Of a stretch of 64,000 bases of DNA, positions 56,280-64,000 are shown one piece after another (positions within the stretch are counted from its first letter, which is position 1; each line of letters opens with the position of its first letter). This DNA comes from CBDIDH01 sp965277595 (GTDB lineage: Bacteria > Planctomycetota > Planctomycetia > Isosphaerales > Isosphaeraceae), in contig CBDIDH010000002.1 of the NCBI GenBank assembly GCA_965277595.1, positions 3,286,001 to 3,350,000 of the forward strand, written 5' to 3'. The position numbers and the translations under genes were made by a program. The notes beneath the pieces were generated by a model. It had not been told where the DNA came from. It did not search any database and saw only the letters and a list, made by a program, of their open reading frames with translations.

Positions 56280-58712
56280 ATGACCAAACTGAGCCAGATC
56301 ACCTCGGGGAGCAATCTCAACCCCGCGACAGACCAGCTCCTCGGCGTCCGCGGGGGCAGCTCCGACGTCCTGATCACGCCCGGGACCGCCGCCGCGAAGG
56401 CCGCGAGCAACGGCGCCCTGGCCAATGTCGCGTCCGTCTCCGGCACGACCACCGTCGGGCATCTGGCGTCCTTCGCCGATACCGCCGGCACCATCGTGGA
56501 CACCCCGCTGGGTGTCAATCTGAGCGCCCTGAGCGGCACGCTGATCGAGACGCTCGAGTTCGCCAACTACGCCAACATCACGAATTACGCCGACGCGACC
56601 GCGGCGCTCCAGAACTTCATCGTCACGGCCTACCTGCTCGCGGTCTCCCGCGGCGCGCTGAACCTCTCCGACCAGGGCAACCGGGTCCGGGTCAAGGCGA
56701 AATGCATGGCCTCGACGCCGGTCACCGTCAAATGCCCGATCATCAACCTGCCGTTCGTCGACTTCGACTTCCCGGTCGAGCTCAGCCGCACCTACGATTC
56801 CGGCGGCACGGTCAGCAGTTTTTATAACGGCGACACGACCTCGAAGGCACTCGTCAATCTGTATCAGCCGACGTTCATCAATCCGCCGCTCGCCCACGTC
56901 TCCGAAATCGACATCTATTGCAACCCGGACGGCGTCCATTACGGGGCGGGATTCTACGCGGGCCGCGCCTGGATCATGCAGGGCAACCCGACCATCGGTG
57001 CGGCCGGATCCGGCTATACCAACGGCGATACCGTCACCGTCACCAACCCGCACAAGACGCCTTACGCCTCGGCCACCTTCACCCTGACCGTCTCCGGCAG
57101 CGTCGTCACGGCGGCCACGCTCGTCAGCGGCGGCGTCTGGCCCGCCCCTCCGAAGATCCTGCGCTCCATGTGGACCGATTCCCGGTGGCTCGCCACGCAG
57201 TCGGCGGTGTTCGACGGGAGCAGTAACTGGATCACCACGGGCGGGACGGGCACCGGCCTCACCCTGAACATCCCCGACACGACCTCGGGCTGGGTGCCGG
57301 ACTTCGCCGGCGGCACCTACAACTCGACGCACGACTTCTCGAACTACCAGATGGACACCGTCCTGGGGCGGATCAAGGTCCAGAATTGCGGCACGACGAC
57401 GGACGCGACCTACGGTCCGATGCGCGCCGTCTTCCTCACGAGCCTCTTTTACTGGATCGACAGCATCGAGAGCAACGGCGGCTATCAGGGCAACGTCGTC
57501 TACGCGACCGACGTCCTCGCCAACAAGATTTATAACGTCGGGGCGCTGACCCAGTTCAAGAAATTCGCGGGCGGCAACATGCATTGCCATCAGATCGTCT
57601 GCGACACCCCCGCCGCGGGCGGCTCCTATTACGACCTCGACCATTACAATAACTCAGATTTATCGCTCTGGCTGTTCAATAACGGCGCTTCGAATCTCTC
57701 GGGCATATCATACTCGGGCCGTATCGGCGCGAATTCGAGCGCCGGGAGCGGGGTATATGCGGGAAAACTGAGGATATTCGGCAACAATGCCGGGACATCC
57801 GCAGGCGTCCCGTTGGCGTTCATCGACTATGCGGGCGGGATGGAAATCGAGCTTCATTCCAGCAATATCAGCCCCAGCGGCGGTTCGGTCGCCTATCCCA
57901 ATAGCGCCCTGGCAACGTTCGGCACGCATAACGGAACCGGAAATACCATCACCGGCTCGTGCGACGGGATCACCAAGGCCGCCATGTTCACCAATTCCGT
58001 GCCGGCCGGGTTTAATTACCTCATCAGCAACACATCTGAAGGGGCCCTGCTGACCAACGCCCTCGAGATCCCGACCGGCGCCGTCTTCACCGGGGCGCCC
58101 TCGGTCATCAACCCGCAGGCGGGCCGTTATTACACCTCCCACTGCTTCAGCGGCCTCGGCACGGCCAGCCAGCTCACCAACTCCGGCAACGCCGTGGCCT
58201 CGCTGATCCCCTTCTACCTGTCCGCCGCCGCGACGCCCGTCAACATGGCCTGCGAGGTCACCACGGGCAGCACGACCGGCGCGTTCAACGTCGACATGGG
58301 CATCTACGCCGACAATAACGGCGTGCCCGGGACCCTCCTGCTCGACATCGGCACGACGGCCACCGGGGTCAAATCCGTGGCCCAGGCCGCGACCGGCGTG
58401 CAGATCCAGGCGATCCCCGCCGGGAGCCTGCCCGGCGGCAAGAGCGTCCTCCAGCCCGGCTGGTACTGGCTCGCGATGATCTCGACCATCCCGACCACCG
58501 CGGGCTCGCTGGCCTTCAAGGCGGCCCAGAACAACACGACCTTCACCCGCGGCATGATCGGCGAGAGCCTGACGCAGGGCAGCGCGTCGCCGACCGTGGT
58601 CAGCGGCAGCTACGTCAACAACACGTCGGCCAACACAGCCGTCCTGCCGGCGACCGTCACTTCGCTCGGCTCCGCCGGGAGCAGCCCGCCGGCCGTCTGG
58701 ATCGGGTTCTGA
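56280..58712 (+). CDS. large beta-helix head or tail fibre protein
   Basis: 810 residues. MTKLSQITSGSNLNPATDQL is the N-terminal anchor commonly seen in phage fibres and spikes. The middle is Gly/Ser/Thr/Asn-rich with many short strands (GAAGSGYTNGDTVTVTNPH), a right-handed beta-helix look, and the C-terminal part has a beta-sandwich (PGTLLLDIGTTATGV). Its position between capsid and connector genes, with no chaperone beside it, suits a head fibre as well as a receptor-binding spike. No enzyme motif seen. Its stop overlaps the next ATG. Confidence 0.65.
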   Translation: MTKLSQITSGSNLNPATDQLLGVRGGSSDVLITPGTAAAKAASNGALANVASVSGTTTVGHLASFADTAGTIVDTPLGVNLSALSGTLIETLEFANYANITNYADATAALQNFIVTAYLLAVSRGALNLSDQGNRVRVKAKCMASTPVTVKCPIINLPFVDFDFPVELSRTYDSGGTVSSFYNGDTTSKALVNLYQPTFINPPLAHVSEIDIYCNPDGVHYGAGFYAGRAWIMQGNPTIGAAGSGYTNGDTVTVTNPHKTPYASATFTLTVSGSVVTAATLVSGGVWPAPPKILRSMWTDSRWLATQSAVFDGSSNWITTGGTGTGLTLNIPDTTSGWVPDFAGGTYNSTHDFSNYQMDTVLGRIKVQNCGTTTDATYGPMRAVFLTSLFYWIDSIESNGGYQGNVVYATDVLANKIYNVGALTQFKKFAGGNMHCHQIVCDTPAAGGSYYDLDHYNNSDLSLWLFNNGASNLSGISYSGRIGANSSAGSGVYAGKLRIFGNNAGTSAGVPLAFIDYAGGMEIELHSSNISPSGGSVAYPNSALATFGTHNGTGNTITGSCDGITKAAMFTNSVPAGFNYLISNTSEGALLTNALEIPTGAVFTGAPSVINPQAGRYYTSHCFSGLGTASQLTNSGNAVASLIPFYLSAAATPVNMACEVTTGSTTGAFNVDMGIYADNNGVPGTLLLDIGTTATGVKSVAQAATGVQIQAIPAGSLPGGKSVLQPGWYWLAMISTIPTTAGSLAFKAAQNNTTFTRGMIGESLTQGSASPTVVSGSYVNNTSANTAVLPATVTSLGSAGSSPPAVWIGF

Positions 58713-59620
58713 TGGTTTTCACGCCCTATCTCGCGGCTTCGGAATACCCGGCTTACGGGATCTCTGACGCGAAGCCGCACCAGGTCAACCGGGCTTGCCG
58801 CACCGTCAACACGTATCTGGGCCGCCCCGAGGGGCTGCTCTGGTCGCCCGACGCCAACGGCCAACCCGCCTACATGACGGGCCTCAACCCGACGCTGAGC
58901 TTCACCGGCTCGGCCCTGGCGCCGGGCACGGGCGTCACCCTGACGATCGCCAACGCCACGTTCGGCTACCAGGATGTCGGAGAAGTCGTGATCCTCGACC
59001 GGGCGACTCCGGGCCTGACCGAAGCCTGCGTGGTCACGGCGGCCTCGGGCAACACGCTCACCCTGGCGGCCGTGCAGTTCACCCACGCGACCCCGACGGT
59101 CGATTTCGGCCTGACGATCCTCGAAGAGGCGCCCGTCAAGATGGGCACGCCGCTCGTGCGGGCCTCCCGATTCCCGGTGGCGAATCTCCTGTGCGGGTTC
59201 AGCCGGTACAGCTTCGGGAAGCTGCCGAGGCAGATCACCGATTATCGCTACGCCTACGAGGCCTTCCTGCTCGCCGACGTCATCGGCCTGTCGGGACCCC
59301 CGGCGTGGACGCAGATGGACACGACGCAGTGGGACATCAACTACAACACCGGCGCGGTCCTGGTCCTCCCCTATTTCTTGCAGACCGGGCAGCTCGACGT
59401 CCGGCTCCGCTACGTCGCGGGCTGGTCACAGGCGAACCTGCCCGCCGACATCAAGCAGGCGGTCGCCAACCTCGTCCGTTCGGCCATCGACACGCCGTTC
59501 TCCGCCAACATGCAGACCATCAAATCCGGGGACGCCACGTTAACGCGGTTCGGACCGTCCGTCATCGACGGCGACACGAAGGCGTTGTTGCAGCCCTACA
59601 AGATCGTGCGGCTCAATTGA
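58712..59620 (+). CDS. head completion/connector-region protein
   Basis: 302 residues. MVFTPYLAASEYPAYGISDA, then beta-rich segments (VTLTIANATFGYQDVGEVVI) and ADIKQAVANLVRSAI near the end. The latter helix with an ..A..LV... pattern is like head-tail connector proteins such as Gp6. It precedes a head-tail joining gene. Exact family uncertain. Confidence 0.55.
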   Translation: MVFTPYLAASEYPAYGISDAKPHQVNRACRTVNTYLGRPEGLLWSPDANGQPAYMTGLNPTLSFTGSALAPGTGVTLTIANATFGYQDVGEVVILDRATPGLTEACVVTAASGNTLTLAAVQFTHATPTVDFGLTILEEAPVKMGTPLVRASRFPVANLLCGFSRYSFGKLPRQITDYRYAYEAFLLADVIGLSGPPAWTQMDTTQWDINYNTGAVLVLPYFLQTGQLDVRLRYVAGWSQANLPADIKQAVANLVRSAIDTPFSANMQTIKSGDATLTRFGPSVIDGDTKALLQPYKIVRLN

Positions 59621-59958
59621 GCTTTTTATATCCAAGGCTAATTACGATTACCCGTCCCAATCCGGACACCGGGGTCGGCGCGCAATCCTACGGCGGCGTG
59701 CAGGAGGCCAACGAACAGGTCGTCATGGCCGATGTCCCGGCGCGCATCCAGATCGATCAGCAGGGCGTGGCCTCACCGGCCAAGCTCCCCGCCGACGCGA
59801 TGCGGGAGAGCGTCTGGAAGATCCTCTTCGTCCTGCCGCTGGGCACCGTCGACACGGGGGACATCATCACCGACGAGATCGGCAACCGGTTCCAGGTCGT
59901 CGCCCCGTATTGGGGGCCTCTGGTCACCACCTGCCGTTGCCAGGTCCTCAAGACATGA
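59617..59958 (+). CDS. head-tail joining protein (SPP1 gp16-like)
   Basis: 113 residues from a TTG start overlapping the previous stop: LSFLYPRLITITRPNPDTGV, then VMADVPARIQIDQQGVASPA, WKILFVLPLGTVDTGDIITD and EIGNRFQVVAPYWGPL. This is the pattern of the small beta-barrel head-closure proteins that sit between head and tail. Confidence 0.65.
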   Translation: MSFLYPRLITITRPNPDTGVGAQSYGGVQEANEQVVMADVPARIQIDQQGVASPAKLPADAMRESVWKILFVLPLGTVDTGDIITDEIGNRFQVVAPYWGPLVTTCRCQVLKT

Positions 59959-60071
59959 CCGGGAAAGAACCTGCCCCGCGCCCCGCGTCGCCCAACGCGA
60001 ACAAGCGGCGCGACGAAGAGAAGGAACTCGAATTGGCGAAACAGATCATCAAGCGCTGGGTGGTGGAATAG
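59955..60071 (+). CDS. 38-residue linker-type protein
   Basis: MTGKEPAPRPASPNANKRRD, then a charged helix to QIIKRWVVE. Overlaps the gene before by four bases and abuts the next start. Possibly a small structural or chaperone protein; no family known. Confidence 0.4.
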   Translation: MTGKEPAPRPASPNANKRRDEEKELELAKQIIKRWVVE

Positions 60072-60908
60072 ATGGCGGACCTTTCGGACGTTGAAAACTG
60101 CCTGGTTTCGGCCATCACGCAGGCAGTCTACCCGAACGGAACCGGACAGCCCTCCGTCGCGACCGCGCCGTGCATCATCTACCGCGGCTGGCCAGTACCA
60201 GCGAACCTCGACACCGACCTGGCCGCCGGCAAGATCAACATCACCGTCTACCCGAACGACGTCGAGCAGAAGACCACCCGCTACCCGAGGGATTGGAAAC
60301 CGCTTCCTGTCGCGAGCCCGGCCCTGACCCTGACCGTCTCCGGTGACACGATCACCGTGGGGGGCGCGTCGTCCAGCCCGCTCAACGCGGCCGCCATCGT
60401 CAATAACGCGGGCTATGTCTACGCCGTCCAGCCCTCGGACACGCTGACCGGTATAGCGACCGGCCTGGCCGCCCTCATCAACGCGGGGACGCCGGCGACC
60501 AGTTCGGGTCCTGTAATCACGATTCCCGGGGCTCACCGCCTCGTCGCGAGGGTCGGAGCCGTGGGCACGGCAGTCCGCGAGACCAAACGGCAGAAACGCA
60601 GCTTCCAGATCACTTTCTGGTGCCCCAACCCCGCAGTCCGCGACCAGATCGTGCCGCCGGTCGATCAGGCGCTGGCCGATATCGACTTCCTGAGCCTGCC
60701 CGACGGCACCGCGGGAAGGCTGATCTACGAACGCAGCAAAGTCTCGGACCGCGTCGAGCGCGAGGGACTCTACCGCCGGGACCTGTTCTATTCCGTCGAA
60801 TACGGCACGACTGACAGCCAGGCCGCCGCCCAGATCGTCGCCGAGCTGATCAACCTGACCGGCGGCCTCGACCCGGACGCCCCGGCGCTCACCAGCTTCA
60901 CCATCTAA
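60072..60908 (+). CDS. tail-completion/neck-like protein
   Basis: 278 residues. MADLSDVENCLVSAITQAVY, GWPVPANLDTDLAAGKINIT, then a beta-rich body and SFQITFWCPNPAVRDQIVPP then VEYGTTDSQAAAQIVAELIN. It is placed between head-closure and sheath genes, where the tail-terminator and neck proteins lie; VYPNDVEQKTTR resembles small phage tail terminators. Assignment by position. Confidence 0.55.
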   Translation: MADLSDVENCLVSAITQAVYPNGTGQPSVATAPCIIYRGWPVPANLDTDLAAGKINITVYPNDVEQKTTRYPRDWKPLPVASPALTLTVSGDTITVGGASSSPLNAAAIVNNAGYVYAVQPSDTLTGIATGLAALINAGTPATSSGPVITIPGAHRLVARVGAVGTAVRETKRQKRSFQITFWCPNPAVRDQIVPPVDQALADIDFLSLPDGTAGRLIYERSKVSDRVEREGLYRRDLFYSVEYGTTDSQAAAQIVAELINLTGGLDPDAPALTSFTI

Positions 60909-60918
60909 GGAGAGACCA

Positions 60919-61128
60919 ATGATATTAGTCGTCACCAACCCGTTCGGCGGCCACGAGAAGGGCGACCGGATCGCCGCACCCGATCAGATCGCGGCCGCGC
61001 TCGAAACTCACCCGCACGACGTGGTGCGGTCCGAGCACGCCGACGCACCGGCCGCCCGGATAGCGGACGAAGGCGAAGTCTTCGGCGGCGAGCCGGAAAC
61101 CACCGAAACCGATAGCCAGGAGGCGTAA
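60919..61128 (+). CDS. 69-residue acidic protein before the sheath
   Basis: MILVVTNPFGGHEKGDRIAA, DQIAAALETHPHDVVRSEHA, ending in an acidic tail. This short protein with ..G.eY..GD.I...  is often found in the same place in phages. Role unknown. TAAGGAGAGA precedes the start. Confidence 0.55.
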   Translation: MILVVTNPFGGHEKGDRIAAPDQIAAALETHPHDVVRSEHADAPAARIADEGEVFGGEPETTETDSQEA

Positions 61129-61131
61129 TCC

Positions 61132-62916
61132 ATGACCATTGTCCAGCAAGGCTCCATCAACACGACGGCCCTCACGGTCCCCGGCCTCTACGTCCAGATC
61201 GTCCCGCCGCAGCCGCAGCTCAACGGCGTCCCGAGCAACATCCTCGGCATCGTCGGCACGGCCACCTGGGGACCCGTCAACAGCCCGACCATCGCTTCGG
61301 GACCGAGCAACTGCGCCCAGCTCTTCGGCCCCATGCAGGCACGCAAATTCGACCTCGGGACGGCGGTCTACACGTCTTCCTTGCAAGGGGCCTCGAATTA
61401 CCGCCTGATCCGCGCTACCGACGGCACCGACACGGCGGCGAGCGCCTCGATCAACCAGGCGGGCGTCGCCACGGCGGCCGTCGCCACGGGCGGCACCAGC
61501 GGCTTCGCGGTCAACGACACGATCACGCTGACCGGGGGCACCTTCACCACGGCGGCGGTCCTCACCGTGACCAGCGTCGCTTCCGGCGTCGTCACCGGCG
61601 TGTCCGTCACCACGCCCGGCTCGTACAGCGTCCTGCCGACCAATCCGGTCGCCAAGGGCACGACCACCGGCTCCGGCGTCGGCACCCCGACCTTCACTCT
61701 CTCCTTCGCCTGCCTCACCCTCACCGGCAAGTACACCGGCTCGCTCGGCAACTCGCTGACCGTCGCCGTGGGCACCGGCACGGGCAGCACGAGCGGCACG
61801 CCGACCTACAAGCTCACGGTCAACCTGCCCGGCCAGCTCTCCGAGGTCTACGACAACATCGGCGGCACGGGGAACACCCTCTACGCCAACATGGCGTCGG
61901 CGATCAACAACGGCCTCTCGGGCCTGCGCGGCCCGTCGCAGCTCGTCGTAGCCACGCTCGGCGCCGGCACCGCTGCGCCGACCAGCCCTTCCACCGTCAC
62001 CCTCACCGGGGGCACCGACGGGGCGACCACGATCACCTCGACCGTCCTGATCGGCCAGGACACCACGCCCCGCAAGGGCATGTACGCGCTGCGCGGCACC
62101 GGCTCGAGCGTCGTCATGCTCGCCGACGCCGACGACTCGACGCAGTGGACGCTCCAGAATGTCTACGGGCTCTCCGAAGGCTCCTACATGGTCACGACCA
62201 GTCCGGCGGGCGACACCATCAGCAACTTCGGTTCCACGCTGGCGACCGCCGGCATCGACAGCTATTCCCTGAAGGCATGCTTCGGCGACTGGTGCTACAT
62301 CACCGACACGGTGAACGGGGGCGTCACGCGCCTCGTCTCGCCGCAGGGCTTCGTGGCCGGGCTCCTGGCCAACCTCTCGCCGCAGCAGTCCAGCCTCAAC
62401 AAGCAGGTGCAGGGCATCATCGCCACCCAGAAGACCTACCAGAACCAGCAGTACAGCGCGGCCGACTTGCAGGCGCTGGCGGCGGCGCGCGGCGAGGTCA
62501 TCACCAACCCGTCGCCGGGCGGCAGCTATTTCAGCCCGGTCCTCGGCATCAATTCCTCGAGCAACGCCGCGATCAACGGCGACAATTATCCGCGCCTGAC
62601 CAACTACATCGCCGCGACCCTGAACGCGGGGATGGGCATCTACATCGGCCAGGTGCAATCCGCGACGGTCCAGGCGTCCGCCAGGGCGACGCTCGACAAT
62701 TTCTTCCAGAACATGTTCCAGCAGAACATGATCCAGGCGTGGAAGGTGATCCTCGACGGCACCAACAACCCGCAGCCGCGCGTCTCGCTCGGCTATATGC
62801 AGGCCGACGTCATGGTGCAATACCTGTCGATAATTCGCTTCTTTATTATAAATCTCCAGGGATCTCAGACCACGGTCATCCAGAGCAGCACACCTACCCC
62901 AGCTTTCTCTTCATAA
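61132..62916 (+). CDS. contractile tail sheath protein
   Basis: 594 residues. TALTVPGLYVQIVPPQPQLN, GVPSNILGIVGTATWGPVNS, ASGPSNCAQLFGPMQ are the standard N-terminus, and NFFQNMFQQNMIQAWKVILD, ADVMVQYLSIIRFFIINLQG the conserved C-terminus of the sheath. A beta-rich insert (TAAVLTVTSVASGVVTGV) is extra. It makes the contracting tube around the tail tube and shows the phage to be a myovirus. The last residues (PTPAFSS) are less typical, and an HNH remnant follows directly. Confidence 0.9.
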   Translation: MTIVQQGSINTTALTVPGLYVQIVPPQPQLNGVPSNILGIVGTATWGPVNSPTIASGPSNCAQLFGPMQARKFDLGTAVYTSSLQGASNYRLIRATDGTDTAASASINQAGVATAAVATGGTSGFAVNDTITLTGGTFTTAAVLTVTSVASGVVTGVSVTTPGSYSVLPTNPVAKGTTTGSGVGTPTFTLSFACLTLTGKYTGSLGNSLTVAVGTGTGSTSGTPTYKLTVNLPGQLSEVYDNIGGTGNTLYANMASAINNGLSGLRGPSQLVVATLGAGTAAPTSPSTVTLTGGTDGATTITSTVLIGQDTTPRKGMYALRGTGSSVVMLADADDSTQWTLQNVYGLSEGSYMVTTSPAGDTISNFGSTLATAGIDSYSLKACFGDWCYITDTVNGGVTRLVSPQGFVAGLLANLSPQQSSLNKQVQGIIATQKTYQNQQYSAADLQALAAARGEVITNPSPGGSYFSPVLGINSSSNAAINGDNYPRLTNYIAATLNAGMGIYIGQVQSATVQASARATLDNFFQNMFQQNMIQAWKVILDGTNNPQPRVSLGYMQADVMVQYLSIIRFFIINLQGSQTTVIQSSTPTPAFSS

Positions 62917-63079
62917 TAACGATAGAACTGCTATACTCGGCTGGTGGAAAAACGGAACCGACATAGCCAATTCGCCTGACAATCTGGTTCCCGCGTGCAA
63001 AGTCTGCAATCCATTTAAAAACAATAAGAACTTATTGGAATTTCTGGCCTACAGAGCCAGCCGCCAAATCTCTAATTAA
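62915..63079 (+). pseudogene. HNH endonuclease C-terminal remnant
   Basis: Frame from 62915 reads NDRTAILGWWKNGTDIANSP, then DNLVPACKVCNPFKNNKNLL and EFLAYRASRQISN. The NL.PACk.CN..Kn.k end is diagnostic of HNH nucleases; the upstream half with the catalytic His is missing. It lies in the gap between sheath and tube genes. It probably marks a homing endonuclease that once sat there. Confidence 0.65.
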
Positions 63080-63097
63080 CTCTTTCTAGGAGCATCT

Positions 63098-63526
63098 ATG
63101 CCCGTTAATAATTACTCGATCGGCAAGGATATCAGCTATACGGTGGTCACGCCGTCCGGCACGCTGACCCTGAACGGCAAGACCGACTATTCGATCAAGC
63201 CGATATTCACCGACCTGAAGCACAAGGGGCTGGACGGCATCACCAGCCACGGCGTCATCCCGGACGGATGGCAGATCGAGATGCGGTTCGACCGCACCGA
63301 CCCGAACGTCGACCGCTATTTCGCCCAGCTCGAGGCGAACTATTTCGCAGGCGTCAACCAGACGGGCGGGACGATCTACGAGTCCATCGTCGAGAAGGAC
63401 GGCTCGATCTCCAGCTTCCGCTACACGAACGTCATCCTGAAATTCGACAACGCGGGCGACTGGAAGGGCGACTCGCTCATCCCGATCTCCGTGAGCGCGA
63501 TGGCCTCGCGCAGGTATCAGGTCTGA
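63098..63526 (+). CDS. tail tube protein
   Basis: 142 residues. MPVNNYSIGKDISYTVVTPS, then KHKGLDGITSHGVIPDGWQI and RFDRTDPNVDRYFAQLEANY, YTNVILKFDNAGDWKGDSLI. It fits the tail-tube family of myoviruses; it polymerises inside the sheath to form the DNA channel. Position after the sheath is the normal one. CTAGGAGC precedes the start. Confidence 0.75.
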   Translation: MPVNNYSIGKDISYTVVTPSGTLTLNGKTDYSIKPIFTDLKHKGLDGITSHGVIPDGWQIEMRFDRTDPNVDRYFAQLEANYFAGVNQTGGTIYESIVEKDGSISSFRYTNVILKFDNAGDWKGDSLIPISVSAMASRRYQV

Positions 63527-63528
63527 TC

Positions 63529-63903
63529 ATGACGAAGCTCACCGTACATACCGAGACGCCCTCCGAAAAGGTCGTCAAGTCGGCCAACCAATTGGTCCAC
63601 GTCGTCGATTCGAGGGGCCGCAACCTGGGCCTGCGTCGCCTCGACTTCCTCGAGGAGTTCCGCATCATCGAGGCGCTGGGGGCCGAGCTGTCTTCGAACA
63701 CCACCTACATGGGCATGCTCAACCCGCTGCTCTACCTCGCCGAGATCGACGGTGAGCCGGTGGGGATTCCCCGCAACAAGCTCCAGGCCGAGGCGCTGAT
63801 CCAGCGCGCGGGCCGCGAAGGCTTCATGGCCGTCATACAGGGCATTACCGAGCACTTTGCGACGGATGCAGCCACGGTCGAGGAAAAGATAAAAAACGGC
63901 TGA
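63529..63903 (+). CDS. tail assembly chaperone, short form (gpG-like)
   Basis: 124 residues: MTKLTVHTETPSEKVVKSAN, RNLGLRRLDFLEEFRIIEAL and NPLLYLAEIDGEPVGIPRNK, ending VEEKIKNG. This fits the phage tail chaperone with a frameshift to a longer product. The slippery sequence is at 63891-63897. It overlaps the frame of the longer form. Confidence 0.8.
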   Translation: MTKLTVHTETPSEKVVKSANQLVHVVDSRGRNLGLRRLDFLEEFRIIEALGAELSSNTTYMGMLNPLLYLAEIDGEPVGIPRNKLQAEALIQRAGREGFMAVIQGITEHFATDAATVEEKIKNG

Positions 63904-64000
63904 GGCACCCCGGCCTGAAAGACCGACTCTGGCTGGTCTATAACAAGGTGCCTTACGACGTCGCTTTCACGCTCCCGCCGGAGGACGTGTCCGCTTACGG
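63529..64000 (+). CDS. tail assembly chaperone, frameshifted long form (partial)
   Basis: At 63891-63897 the heptamer AAAAAAC (A AAA AAC, codons AAA-AAC in the zero frame) allows a -1 slip just before the TGA. The new frame reads KKRLRHPGLKDRLWLVYNKV, then PYDVAFTLPPEDVSAY up to the window edge. In many phages this G/GT-type fusion is needed for tail length. The end lies beyond the window. Confidence 0.7.
63891..63897 (+). other. slippery heptamer for -1 frameshift
   Basis: AAAAAAC read in the zero frame as ..A AAA AAC, ten to twelve bases before the stop codon of the short chaperone. Confidence 0.7.

Noticed and set aside
56202..57644. 480-residue frame opposite the fibre gene
   Set aside because: Antisense shadow with low-complexity Arg/Asp/Gly content.
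60925..62820. 631-residue frame opposite the tail sheath
   Set aside because: Arg/Gly/Ala/Val/Asp-rich composition typical of the reverse strand of a G+C-rich gene; the sheath on the other strand has clear family motifs.
1..64000. CRISPR array
   Set aside because: No series of regularly spaced direct repeats was seen; the paired repeats found are single events.

Overview
The window looks like a large tailed-phage genome, most simply a prophage, in or next to planctomycete DNA. The planctomycete assignment rests on three things: the 1496-2155 gene, whose RKLRLYAVACC-type family is a known planctomycete paralogous group; the 10907-11557 membrane protein, with the RFSLGDLMILIA opening common in Isosphaeraceae/Gemmataceae; and high G+C with GTG/TTG starts. 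The phage side is unambiguous: terminase, portal, U35-type protease, HK97-fold capsid, tail sheath, tail tube and tail chaperone make it a contractile-tailed (myovirus-type) phage. No integrase, att site or right end is visible.

Layout. 1-2.2 kb: three host-like leftward genes. 2.3-10.9 kb: a tight leftward operon of small phage genes (overlapping ATGA/TGATG junctions), including tiny membrane proteins, zinc-ribbon proteins and a sigma-region-4/alpha-CTD-like regulator. 11.8-12.3 kb: divergent control region. 12.3-19.6 kb: rightward early genes (HTH repressor, clamp-like protein, tRNA-like element, DUF3310, ThyX, Gp68-type protein). 19.6-22.6 kb: leftward 1008-residue nuclease-methylase. 23.0-31.4 kb: rightward genes with two near-identical promoters, a cytosine methylase whose gene is dual-coded, a second clamp-like protein and a three-gene NAD operon. 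31.4-39.1 kb: a mixed accessory block (Tad2-like protein, plasmid-type protein, MobF relaxase domain, transglycosylase, TnpB/LAGLIDADG chimera). 39.2-45.8 kb: recombination and replication (GapR-like, NinB, SSB, Bet/RecT, Gp157, VRR-NUC, initiator and loader-like proteins). 46.0-64 kb: packaging, head and tail genes, reading off the right edge.

How the genes work together. SSB, Bet, Gp157, NinB and VRR-NUC form a recombination set; two clamp-like proteins and the initiator/loader pair suggest phage-directed replication; ThyX supports dTMP supply. The 27.4-30.1 kb trio (PRPP-synthetase-like, glycine-rich unknown, NAMPT-like) has the gene content of NARP1, the phage pathway that rebuilds NAD+ from ADP-ribose and nicotinamide. 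With the Tad2-like protein at 34.4 kb this points to resistance against NAD+-depleting immunity such as Thoeris.

The phage is probably no longer functional as sequenced: an IS1380-family element with a 6-bp target duplication splits the major capsid gene, and removing it in silico restores the frame exactly. All functional calls rest on reading motifs by eye; no database search was run.
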